Source: Vulcanimicrobiota bacterium (lineage in GTDB: Bacteria > Vulcanimicrobiota > Xenobia > Xenobiales > Xenobiaceae). Taken from it: a stretch of 64,000 nucleotides of DNA. Location of the stretch: assembly GCA_944322965.1 (NCBI GenBank), contig CALUQR010000001.1, forward strand, positions 62,001-126,000. The letters run 5' to 3'. Position numbers and translations under genes: made by a program. This document shows positions 34,585-42,194 of this stretch, in pieces. Positions within the stretch are counted from its first letter, which is position 1. Every line of letters starts with the position of its first letter. The notes under the pieces are model-generated. The model did no database searches. It had not been told where the DNA came from and worked only from the letters and a program-made list of their open reading frames with translations.

Positions 34585-35784
34585 ATGAATAGTAATTCAC
34601 GTGCTTTTTTATTTTTGCTTTTAGGTCTCTTGACGGCCTTTGCGCCTTTGATGACCGATATGTATTTGCCCACTCTACCGGCTATGGGCCGCTATTTCCA
34701 AACTTCGGCTTCCATGGTCCAGTTGGGGCTGAGCGCTTCCATGTTGGGATTGGCCATAGGCCAATTGCTCTTTGGCCCTTGGAGCGACCGCGTGGGGCGT
34801 CGCCAGCCCTTATTGATCTCCCTCTGGCTCTTTGTAGTAGCCACTTTCCTCTGTATTATCTCCCCCTCCATCGAGTTCTTTTTGGCCGCCCGTTTGGGGC
34901 AGGGCTTAGCGGGCTCCGGGGGGATCGTCTTGGCCCGCTCTATCGCCGCCGATCGCTTCTTGGGCGCCCAGCTAACTAAGGCTTTAGCGATCGTGGGGGC
35001 TATCAACGGTTTAGCGCCCGTCTTAGCGCCCATCGTGGGGGGCTTGTGCGCCGATTCTTTGGGCTGGCGGGGTATCTTCGCTATCCTCTTGGGGTTGGGC
35101 TTAGTGATCTTAGCCCTCTCTTACCGTTACGTAGAGACCTTGCCCCCTTCTCTGCGCCAGAGCGAAGGGGGAATGCGCCAGTTGGGTCGCTCTTTAGCCC
35201 AAGTGGCCGTCCAGGCCCCCTTTAGGCTCTATACCCTCCAATTGGCGACGGCCCAGGGCCTGCTCTTTGCCAATATCGCCTCCTCGCCCTTTATTATCCA
35301 AAGCCACTTTGGCCAGAGCCCTATCATTTTTAGCCTCTGTTTTGCCCTCAACTCTTTGGGGATCACCTTAGGCGCGGCCTTCGCTCTGCGCTTTGCTAGT
35401 TTAGAGGAGGCGATTACCTGGAGCTCGCGGGGGCTCATGGTAGGCACTTTGGCTATTGCCGGACTCTTAGCGGGAGGGGGCGGCTTAGTAGCTTATGAGA
35501 TCCTCATGACCGCCGTCTGCTTCTTCTTGGGGATGACCTTTACCGCCAGCACCTCTTTAGCGATGGACTTAGTGCGCTCTCAGGCCGGAGCCGGGTCGGC
35601 CCTTTTGGGGGCGGTGGGCTTTGTGGTGGGAGGAGCTATCGCTCCCTTAGTCGGTTGGGGTCAAATTACGGTCTCTACTCCGGTCGTTATGGTCAGTATG
35701 GCCTTAATTACCGCCCTTTTAGCCTGGCGGGCTAGAAGGGCGCTTATAGAGGCTAAGGCATCCCTCTTAGTAGAGGCCGCCTAA
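34585..35784 (+). CDS. Bcr/CflA-type multidrug efflux MFS transporter
   Basis: 399 residues with about 12 membrane helices. The opening (LLTAFAPLMTDMYLPTLPAM) and the motif A region GPWSDRVGRRQPLL between helices 2 and 3 are characteristic of the Bcr/CflA drug:H+ antiporter branch. Such proteins export bicyclomycin, chloramphenicol-like drugs or sulfonamides, but the substrate here is not predictable. It is a single-gene unit convergent with the POT transporter. Confidence 0.92.
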   Translation: MNSNSRAFLFLLLGLLTAFAPLMTDMYLPTLPAMGRYFQTSASMVQLGLSASMLGLAIGQLLFGPWSDRVGRRQPLLISLWLFVVATFLCIISPSIEFFLAARLGQGLAGSGGIVLARSIAADRFLGAQLTKALAIVGAINGLAPVLAPIVGGLCADSLGWRGIFAILLGLGLVILALSYRYVETLPPSLRQSEGGMRQLGRSLAQVAVQAPFRLYTLQLATAQGLLFANIASSPFIIQSHFGQSPIIFSLCFALNSLGITLGAAFALRFASLEEAITWSSRGLMVGTLAIAGLLAGGGGLVAYEILMTAVCFFLGMTFTASTSLAMDLVRSQAGAGSALLGAVGFVVGGAIAPLVGWGQITVSTPVVMVSMALITALLAWRARRALIEAKASLLVEAA

Positions 35785-35788
35785 AGCC

Positions 35789-35833
35789 AAAAGTTATGGG
35801 CCCAGGCCTAAGGCCTGGGCCCATAACTTTTTT
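35789..35833. terminator. Bidirectional terminator between the efflux pump and POT genes
   Basis: A perfect inverted repeat of 21 bases per arm (35789-35809 and 35811-35831) lies between convergent stops at 35784 and 35854, with A and T runs at its ends. Confidence 0.85.
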
Positions 35834-35853
35834 AAGAGCGCAACTCTAAGAGT

Positions 35854-37449
35854 TTAGGCTTTACCGTGCATCCACTTTTTGAGGAGGGGGGTCAGTAAGA
35901 TTACTAAGACTCCGGCTCCCAGCGAAGAGCAGATGAGGAAGAACCACATATCGATGTGGAAGCGGCTGAGAGTATGCTCCAAGATACCGGCGCAGTAGTT
36001 AGCGGCGGCGGAGGAGAGGAACCAGAAGCCCATCATGAGAGACATGAAGCGCTGGGGAGAGAGTTTAGAGACCATGGAGAGGCCTACCGGGGAGAGGCAG
36101 AGCTCGCCCATAGTGTGCAGGAAGTAGACGGAGACCAACCACATGGGACTGACCTTGGCGCCATCGGCCGCCAAGTTGCTGCCAATAAACATGACGATAA
36201 AGCCCAGCCCTAAGATGATCATACCGATACCCATCTTAGCCGGTACGGAGATAGCGTACTTGGAGTTATCCCACTTGAGCCAGAGGATGGAGAAGAGCGG
36301 GGCGAAGGTGCAGATGACGAAGGGGTTGATCGACTGGAACCAAGAGGCGGGGATGGTGAAGAGCTCGCCATTTAAGAAGTACTCGCGTTGCGTCTGCTGC
36401 TCGGCGAAGAGGGTCATCGTGCCGCCCGCTTGTTCGAAGCCCATCCAGAAGAAGGTGACGAAGAAAGCTAAGATGACGATCACCGCCAGGCGGTGGATCT
36501 CTTCGATGGTCAGCGGCTGAGACTCTTGGACGGAGTCCGTCTCGCCCTTAGTTTGGGCGTCGCGCTTTTTGGCATAAGCCGCTAAGCCTAAGGTGATTAA
36601 GACCGCGAATAAGACGGCTAAGGGTAAGGGGGAATCGAAGAGAGCCTGCCCCGCTTGCTGCCACAGGCCGTGGGAGAGGAAGGTCAAAACGATGATGCCG
36701 CCAATCCAGCCCGCCACTTCTAAGTAGTCCTTAGTATGCAAGTGGGCCTCTTCCACCGTCCCTTTAAAGTTGGGCGGCATACCGGCGCCATTAAAGCGGC
36801 TCTGACCCAGATTGAAGATAATCTGGCCGATGATCATACCGATACCGGCGGCTACAAAGCCCCAGCCCCAGCCGAAGCTCTGTCCTAAGGTACCGCAGAC
36901 TAAGGGCGAGAAGAAGGCGCCCAGGTTAATACCCATGTAGAAGATGGTAAAACCGCCGTCGCGCCGCGGGTCATTTTCGTGATAGAGTCCCCCTACAATA
37001 TTGGAAATATTGGGTTTAAAGAAACCGTTCCCCAAGATGAGTAGGGCCAAGGCGGGATAGAGGAGGCTGGGGATAGCTAAGAGCAATTCGCCTAAGGCCA
37101 TAGTACAGCCGCCGATAATTACCGCTTTGCGGGCCCCTAAGAAGCGGTCGGAGAGGTAGCCGCCGATGAGGGGGGTGAGGTAGACTAGACCGGTGTAGAC
37201 TCCGTAGAGAGCCAGAGCATTTTGACGCTCGTACTCTAGTTGGTTGACTAAGTAGAGGACCAGAATGGCTCGCATTCCGTAGTAGCTGAAGCGTTCCCAA
37301 GCTTCGGCGCCAAAGAGCCAATAGAGTCCTTTGGGCTGCTTCGTCTCTAGCTGTCGGTTCTCAGTAGCGGCCTCAGGGGTCGGACTGGGGGTAGAGGCCG
37401 GCTCGGATGGAGTCTGGCTGGGGGTGGGAGTAGAATTTTCTGAAGACAA
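35854..37449 (-). CDS. Proton-dependent oligopeptide transporter (POT/PTR2)
   Basis: 531 residues from TTG. After a 40-residue Pro/Ser/Thr-rich N-terminal tail, helix 1 carries the POT motif ExxER (EAWERFSYYGMR), and the PTR2 signature FYMGINLGAFFSPLVCG is in helix 5. About 14 membrane helices are visible. It imports di- and tripeptides with protons, in line with the exported peptidases nearby. The upstream region holds overlapping inverted repeats. Confidence 0.95.
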   Translation of the reverse strand: MSSENSTPTPSQTPSEPASTPSPTPEAATENRQLETKQPKGLYWLFGAEAWERFSYYGMRAILVLYLVNQLEYERQNALALYGVYTGLVYLTPLIGGYLSDRFLGARKAVIIGGCTMALGELLLAIPSLLYPALALLILGNGFFKPNISNIVGGLYHENDPRRDGGFTIFYMGINLGAFFSPLVCGTLGQSFGWGWGFVAAGIGMIIGQIIFNLGQSRFNGAGMPPNFKGTVEEAHLHTKDYLEVAGWIGGIIVLTFLSHGLWQQAGQALFDSPLPLAVLFAVLITLGLAAYAKKRDAQTKGETDSVQESQPLTIEEIHRLAVIVILAFFVTFFWMGFEQAGGTMTLFAEQQTQREYFLNGELFTIPASWFQSINPFVICTFAPLFSILWLKWDNSKYAISVPAKMGIGMIILGLGFIVMFIGSNLAADGAKVSPMWLVSVYFLHTMGELCLSPVGLSMVSKLSPQRFMSLMMGFWFLSSAAANYCAGILEHTLSRFHIDMWFFLICSSLGAGVLVILLTPLLKKWMHGKA

Positions 37450-37520
37450 ACGACCATTCCCCTTCTCTTATGAATTGATAGGTAAAGAGAAAATTTTCGA
37501 TCTTTTATAAGTATACCCTG

Positions 37521-37573
37521 CCTAGCCCTAGGGCGGAGCGGAGCAGGAGCCCCTAGGGCTAGGGGCTCCTGCT
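37521..37573 (-). terminator. Competing inverted repeats between the PilX-like gene and the POT gene
   Basis: Two hairpins share bases and cannot form together: 37542-37554 with 37561-37573 (13 pairs), and 37521-37533 with 37551-37563 (13 pairs). They lie downstream of the PilX-like gene and upstream of the POT gene, both read leftward. No clear U tract follows, so this may be a terminator or an attenuator-like switch. Confidence 0.45.
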
Positions 37574-37599
37574 ACTGAGAAAGAGCGAAAGGGGAGGGG

Positions 37600-39339
37600 T
37601 CAATAGATCCCGTAGAGCGTAGCTTGCAGGGAGGTAGCGGGGGATTTCAATAATTCGCGCAGACCGCTGCGGTCGCCCAGGCGGTAGACCTTAGCCCCTT
37701 GGAGATCGATCTGGGTAGAGGCGGCCGGGTCCCCTTCCTCTATAGCTGAGAGCAAGAGCCCCTTAAAGATGAGCTGATTCTTGGGTCCAGCCTTTAAGCT
37801 CAAAGTGTGGCCCGCATAATAGGCGCCCTGGAGATCGAGGGTTTGGGGGGATAAGGCCCCATAACGGCCGCGATACTCACGCCATTGCTCTTTTTTGGCT
37901 TCGCTCCAGCCTGGAGGTTGGAGGCTAGGGGGCAGCTTTCTCAGTTGGGGGGTGAGGTGGGCGGCGGGGCCTATTTCTATCCCTTGGCCCGCGTAGAGGG
38001 AGACGCCCCGCCTAGGATCGCTCTCGCTCAAGAGGGCGCCCTGACAGTGGATAAAACGCTGGGCGTTGACTAGGCCGCGCCCTAAAAGGGGCCCCTCTAA
38101 GGCGAGGGCCTCGGCGCTGAGGGCTGGGGCGGGGGCGTAGAGGCGGCAATCGTTAAAAAGGAGACGCGGCCGGGAGGGGCGGCCCTGCGCATCCTCGGCG
38201 CTCAGACTAAAGGAGCCTTGGGCGTCTTGGGTGGCGATGCGCAGGTCGCCGCTAATAATTAAGGTGGGGGACTCGGAGTGGATCGTCAGGGGGCCTAAGG
38301 AGAGGGCCCGAGCCAGGCTGGGGGTCTGGGGGAGCATGACCGGACTGCCGCTCTGAGGGCGGCGCTCATACTCTTCTCTTTGGGGGTAGCGGTAGAGGGT
38401 ATAGCCCTTCTCTCCCGGGCGCAGGACGTAGTGGCCGTCGGCTAAGGTGTAGGCCCGGCGGTTAGCTTGGCGCACTTGGGAGGGCTTTAAGGGGCGCAGG
38501 GCCTGGGAGTCGCTTTGGAAATGGGCCCAATGGACGGGGGAACTGGAGTCGCTCAGAGTGGCAGACTGGCTGGCGTAGAGGGCGGAAGCACTGGGATTTG
38601 TGGGAGGCGGCGGAGCGGAGCGCGGCGGGGTGGGAGGCAATTGGAGGGCCTCTAAATGGAAGTAGCGCTCCACAAAGCGCCTAGTTAAGAGGCGAGTCTG
38701 TAAGGTCTGGCGCTTCGTTTTGGCGCGCCCTTCGGTGAGGGAGGCTACCTCTTCTAAGCTCAAATCTTGGACGGCCGGTCCGGCTAAACCTTCGACGATA
38801 ATAGAGCATAAGCCGGGATCGATAGCGTAAGCTCCGCTCAGAGGGGCTTCGGCGGGGGTGGAGTTGAAGGGGCGTCCCATGACCTCTTGGGGGACGATAT
38901 TAAAGAGATTATTGCAAGAGACGAGCTCTAAGGGGAGGGGATATTGGCTATCGGGCAGACCGTCCGCGCCCCCCGGCCCATCTTCATAATTAAATTTAAA
39001 GCGGAAGAAGGAGGTCTCTCCGTAGGGGGCCACTAGCTTGCCGACGACGTTGCCCTGACTCTCCCAAATCTCATACCTCTCCCCTTGCAGATGGTAGGGC
39101 TGGGAGGGGTTGGCGCGCCAGTAAATATCTTGTTGCAGGCGGGTAAAGGCGTATTGAGTTCCGGAGTTGGCCGCCATGAGGGCCGTTTCGCGTTGGAGCA
39201 TGGAGTGAGCTAAGCGCCAGTCTCCCAAACTGGAGCTGACTACCGAACCTACCAGCATAACGACCAAGACGATCATCAACATGGTAGTTATGAGAGCAAA
39301 ACCAGCTGGCCTAGATCTGCCCATCCTGGGGCCTCTCAC
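37600..39339 (-). CDS. Large PilX/GspK-like prepilin protein
   Basis: 579 residues. The N-terminus has a basic leader followed by GFALITTMLMIVLVVMLVGSVV and an amphipathic helix ending in a run like ETALMAANSGTQYAFTRLQ, the start of PilX-type minor pseudopilins. A segment shared with the neighbouring paralogue (NVVGKL, SFFRFKFNYEDG, DGLPDS, NNLFN) follows. The rest is beta-rich and Pro-rich with no known domain; typical PilX proteins are about 170-200 residues, so this is far longer. It follows its paralogue by 160 bases on the same strand. Confidence 0.78.
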   Translation of the reverse strand: MRGPRMGRSRPAGFALITTMLMIVLVVMLVGSVVSSSLGDWRLAHSMLQRETALMAANSGTQYAFTRLQQDIYWRANPSQPYHLQGERYEIWESQGNVVGKLVAPYGETSFFRFKFNYEDGPGGADGLPDSQYPLPLELVSCNNLFNIVPQEVMGRPFNSTPAEAPLSGAYAIDPGLCSIIVEGLAGPAVQDLSLEEVASLTEGRAKTKRQTLQTRLLTRRFVERYFHLEALQLPPTPPRSAPPPPTNPSASALYASQSATLSDSSSPVHWAHFQSDSQALRPLKPSQVRQANRRAYTLADGHYVLRPGEKGYTLYRYPQREEYERRPQSGSPVMLPQTPSLARALSLGPLTIHSESPTLIISGDLRIATQDAQGSFSLSAEDAQGRPSRPRLLFNDCRLYAPAPALSAEALALEGPLLGRGLVNAQRFIHCQGALLSESDPRRGVSLYAGQGIEIGPAAHLTPQLRKLPPSLQPPGWSEAKKEQWREYRGRYGALSPQTLDLQGAYYAGHTLSLKAGPKNQLIFKGLLLSAIEEGDPAASTQIDLQGAKVYRLGDRSGLRELLKSPATSLQATLYGIY

Positions 39340-39439
39340 TCTCTCCCGTCAACTTTGCCAAAAAGTTACAACCTCCCACGCAAGGAAGGATATAATAGCA
39401 CATCTCCTCCCCAAACGGAAAGCTCCCAGGCCCGGCCGC

Positions 39440-39498
39440 TCGAAAAAAGATGAAAACAGAAAGGGCCCTCCGTAAGGGGGGGCCGCATTCTGGAGGGC
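39440..39498 (-). terminator. Probable terminator after the larger PilX-like gene
   Basis: GCCCTCC and GGAGGGC (39465-39471 and 39492-39498) form a seven-pair stem; on the minus strand a T-rich stretch (TCTGTTTTCATCTTTTTT) follows. Confidence 0.5.
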
Positions 39499-39499
39499 G

Positions 39500-41854
39500 T
39501 TAGTAGAGGGAGAACATGGTCCTCTTTAACTTGCGCTGACCGTTGGCAATAAAGAGGCTCATATAGTCGGGATCCATAGTCAAACCCACTTGGCGGGCTT
39601 CGATCTGGATCTTGCCCTTATCTTGGACGGTAGCCGGGAGCCCCTGGGGGTCGCCTCCGTAGGCGATCATCCCGCCCGTCAGATTGAGGGTGCTGTCGGA
39701 ACCAATATTGACGTTGATATTGCCCCAGGCGTAGATGACCCCGGAAATATCTTGGTCGCTATAACTGAGCGTCCCGTAACGGTTGAGCAGTTCGTTGAGC
39801 TGCTGGTCCTTGTAATCCCGGAAATTGTCGCTCGCCGACTCCGGATCGACGTAATCTTGGACGTGTTCAATATCTTCCGGTTTGGTAATATCTACCTGTT
39901 CGTCAGTAATCTCAGACTCACCCTTATAGACGTATGACTTAGGGTCCGCGACAAGGCGAATTAAGTCATCTCGATCTTCCAGAGCCTCGGGACCTCCGCC
40001 AGCCGCATTGAAGGTGTACAAATAAGCGTCGGTGACTCTCCCCCAGTCGAGATTATAGTTTTTACTCACCTCATCAACCTTGTTGGACGTCTTTGACCCT
40101 TCGCCAGTAATAACGGTCTCTTTAAAACCTTGCACCACGTTACTGAAGAGTACGTTAAAAGCGGCGTAGATATTTTGGTTTTGGCCCGTCCCGCCAATTT
40201 TGCGGTAAGCTTCATAGAAGCGAGCTTTCATGTCCTCTTGCAAGTCGTCGATCTCTTTTTGGGCCTCTACGGTAAAGGCGTAATCGTCGGGATTGGTAGA
40301 ACTAGGATTTTCCGAGTTATTGGGGCGATTTTGGGCCTCTTCTTTGACGTTATGGCTATAACTTTCGATCGGCAAGAGGGTGACGTCCCCCTTGGCGTAG
40401 ATAGAGACCCCGATGCCCGGGTCGGACTCCAAGATGGAGGGGCCCTGCAGGGAGATGGAGCCGGCGCTAGTGATAGAGCCGCCCCCTAAGGTGGCCCCTT
40501 GGATGTAAATATCGCGCTCCGAACTCATGACCGGATAGGAGTCGGTCGCCTTATCGCGCAGGAAGGTCAAGATGGGACGGCTGACTTCAGAGTTGCCATC
40601 GGTGCGCAAGATAAAGCTCTCGTCGCCCAATTTGACGTCTTGGAGGATGCTAATAGTCGCCTTCTCAGTATCGACCTCCACCGCCCCTTTGAGGCCGCGA
40701 TAGACGTTGCCCTTAGCCTCCTGGGGGATAGCCTGGTCGGCGGGATAGTACTTATCGTAGTGGAGCAACTCGTAACCCGCCTGGGGATTTTGGGCGTCGC
40801 GCAGAGTCCAGACGTAGGTGCCGCCCGGCATATTGACGTACTTGCGCCCTTCTTGGCCCGCTTTGCGCACCTCTTCCCATTTGATCTTGGTAAAATTGTC
40901 GCGCGCCGTCGAGCGCTGCACCTTGTAAGTGGCGTCGCTCGGTAAGGAGGTAGAGCCGTTGAGGGCGTAGCTTTCGCCATAATAGATAGTGCCCTTATCG
41001 AAGTTGAGGGTTTGGGTCTGGAGGTTGACGTTGGCTAAGCTGCGCATATTGGGGGAGATGGCGCCCTTAGCGTGGTCGATTACCACGTAGGGGGAGTCGA
41101 TATCTAAGTCGCCGGCGGCGCAAGCTACGGAGTCGATGAGCCCTTCCTCATTGTCGATCCCTAAGTAGACCTCTAAGACGCGGTGGGCTACCCCCGCAGG
41201 TAGGCCCTCTTTGAGGTTGAGGGAGGCGATCTGCCCGGTATCCCAATCGCGCAGGCCGTTGCCGCTAAAACCCTCCACTAAGAGGCAGCAGGTGGCTTTA
41301 GGGATCTGGTAAGAAGCTTGACTGAGGGGGCGCTGGCGCACCTTGCCCCACTCGTCGCGGTACTCTTCGGTAACTAAGCGCCCCGTCTGGGGATCGGCGT
41401 TATAGACCCAGGCGGGCACGCTATTATAGAGGTTATTGACGGAGACCCAGGGGGTGGGGATGGGACTTTCACTATCGGGCAGGCCGTCAAAACCGTTCTC
41501 CCCATCTTCGTAGTTGAACTTGAAGCGGAAGAAACTCTTATTGCCGTCGGGGGTGAGGATCATTCCCACCACGTTGCCGTCGTTTTCCACCACCTGGAGA
41601 CCGCCCTGAGTACTAAAGTCGGAGGCTTCCTTCTCCGTACCCTTCCAGGTAATATCGTTCTCTAGGCGGCTGACCGCATACTGGAGGCCCGACTGGGCGG
41701 CCATGGTGGCCTCTTCGCGGGCCCGGAAGGTAGAGGTGAGACGCAAGCCGCCGATATTAGAGTAGACGATGGCGCTAACTAACATTACCACTAAGACCAA
41801 GGTCAGCATGGTGGTAATGAGCACTATACCCTGCTTCGCTCTCCATTTAAGCAT
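39500..41854 (-). CDS. Very large PilX/GspK-like prepilin protein
   Basis: 784 residues. It begins with a short basic leader and a hydrophobic prepilin-type helix (GIVLITTMLTLVLVVMLVSA), then the region REEATMAAQSGLQYAVSRLEND. The section with GNVVGMIL, SFFRFKFNYEDG, DGLPDS and NNLYN matches the neighbouring gene, so the pair arose by duplication. The remaining 600 residues are beta-rich with many Asp/Asn/Gly, plausibly a large pilus-tip or surface domain. A 340-base divergent region separates it from the GH13 gene. Confidence 0.78.
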   Translation of the reverse strand: MLKWRAKQGIVLITTMLTLVLVVMLVSAIVYSNIGGLRLTSTFRAREEATMAAQSGLQYAVSRLENDITWKGTEKEASDFSTQGGLQVVENDGNVVGMILTPDGNKSFFRFKFNYEDGENGFDGLPDSESPIPTPWVSVNNLYNSVPAWVYNADPQTGRLVTEEYRDEWGKVRQRPLSQASYQIPKATCCLLVEGFSGNGLRDWDTGQIASLNLKEGLPAGVAHRVLEVYLGIDNEEGLIDSVACAAGDLDIDSPYVVIDHAKGAISPNMRSLANVNLQTQTLNFDKGTIYYGESYALNGSTSLPSDATYKVQRSTARDNFTKIKWEEVRKAGQEGRKYVNMPGGTYVWTLRDAQNPQAGYELLHYDKYYPADQAIPQEAKGNVYRGLKGAVEVDTEKATISILQDVKLGDESFILRTDGNSEVSRPILTFLRDKATDSYPVMSSERDIYIQGATLGGGSITSAGSISLQGPSILESDPGIGVSIYAKGDVTLLPIESYSHNVKEEAQNRPNNSENPSSTNPDDYAFTVEAQKEIDDLQEDMKARFYEAYRKIGGTGQNQNIYAAFNVLFSNVVQGFKETVITGEGSKTSNKVDEVSKNYNLDWGRVTDAYLYTFNAAGGGPEALEDRDDLIRLVADPKSYVYKGESEITDEQVDITKPEDIEHVQDYVDPESASDNFRDYKDQQLNELLNRYGTLSYSDQDISGVIYAWGNINVNIGSDSTLNLTGGMIAYGGDPQGLPATVQDKGKIQIEARQVGLTMDPDYMSLFIANGQRKLKRTMFSLY

Positions 41855-41972
41855 CTATCTAAAACCCCATTGTCAATACAACTGTAACCCCCACCCCTAT
41901 CTTATTCCATTTAAAAGGCAAGTCCAGAGCGCAGTTTTCGGGGTTGGGAGGCTAAAAAAGGGGCGGCAACAA

Positions 41973-42001
41973 AACGGTAACCGTTATTAATACGGTATAA
42001 T
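41973..42001 (+). promoter_or_regulatory. Possible operator-promoter for the GH13 gene
   Basis: AACGGT-A-ACCGTT (41973-41985) is a perfect odd palindrome and ACCGT-7-ACGGT (41980-41996) a second, overlapping one; the last half-site abuts a perfect TATAAT (41996-42001). No TTGACA is found 17 bases upstream, so an activator or alternative sigma factor might be needed. Confidence 0.35.
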
Positions 42002-42109
42002 AGTCTTAATTTGGGATAATTTGAGCTAGAAGGGATAAAATGAGGGAAGATGGGGCTTCCTAAAAGGCGCTTAAAGAGGCGGAAAGAGCGCAAAAAATAG
42101 GGTATGTTA

Positions 42110-42155
42110 ATTTTTAGAGACTTTTCTAAAAATGGCGTCTCTTACTGCCCTTTTT
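42110..42155 (+). promoter_or_regulatory. Attenuator-like leader hairpins upstream of the GH13 gene
   Basis: ATTTTTAGA/TCTAAAAAT (42110-42118 with 42125-42133) and AGAGAC/GTCTCT (42116-42121 with 42137-42142) share bases, so only one can form. The second is followed after six bases by a C/T run with six T, as in an intrinsic terminator. The arrangement would suit conditional termination before the GH13 gene. Confidence 0.35.
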
Positions 42156-42194
42156 TCCTTGCTTATTGGGGGGTAATTTATTACTCTGGTACCA

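Larger units (their letters stand above)
41855..42194. other. Divergent regulatory region between a PilX-like gene and the GH13 gene
   Basis: This 340-base gene-free stretch is more A/T rich than its surroundings. It contains an ACGGT/ACCGT palindrome cluster overlapping a TATAAT (41973-42001) and a pair of mutually exclusive hairpins (42110-42142) followed by CCCTTTTTTCC. It probably holds both divergent promoters and the GH13 leader. Confidence 0.5.
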
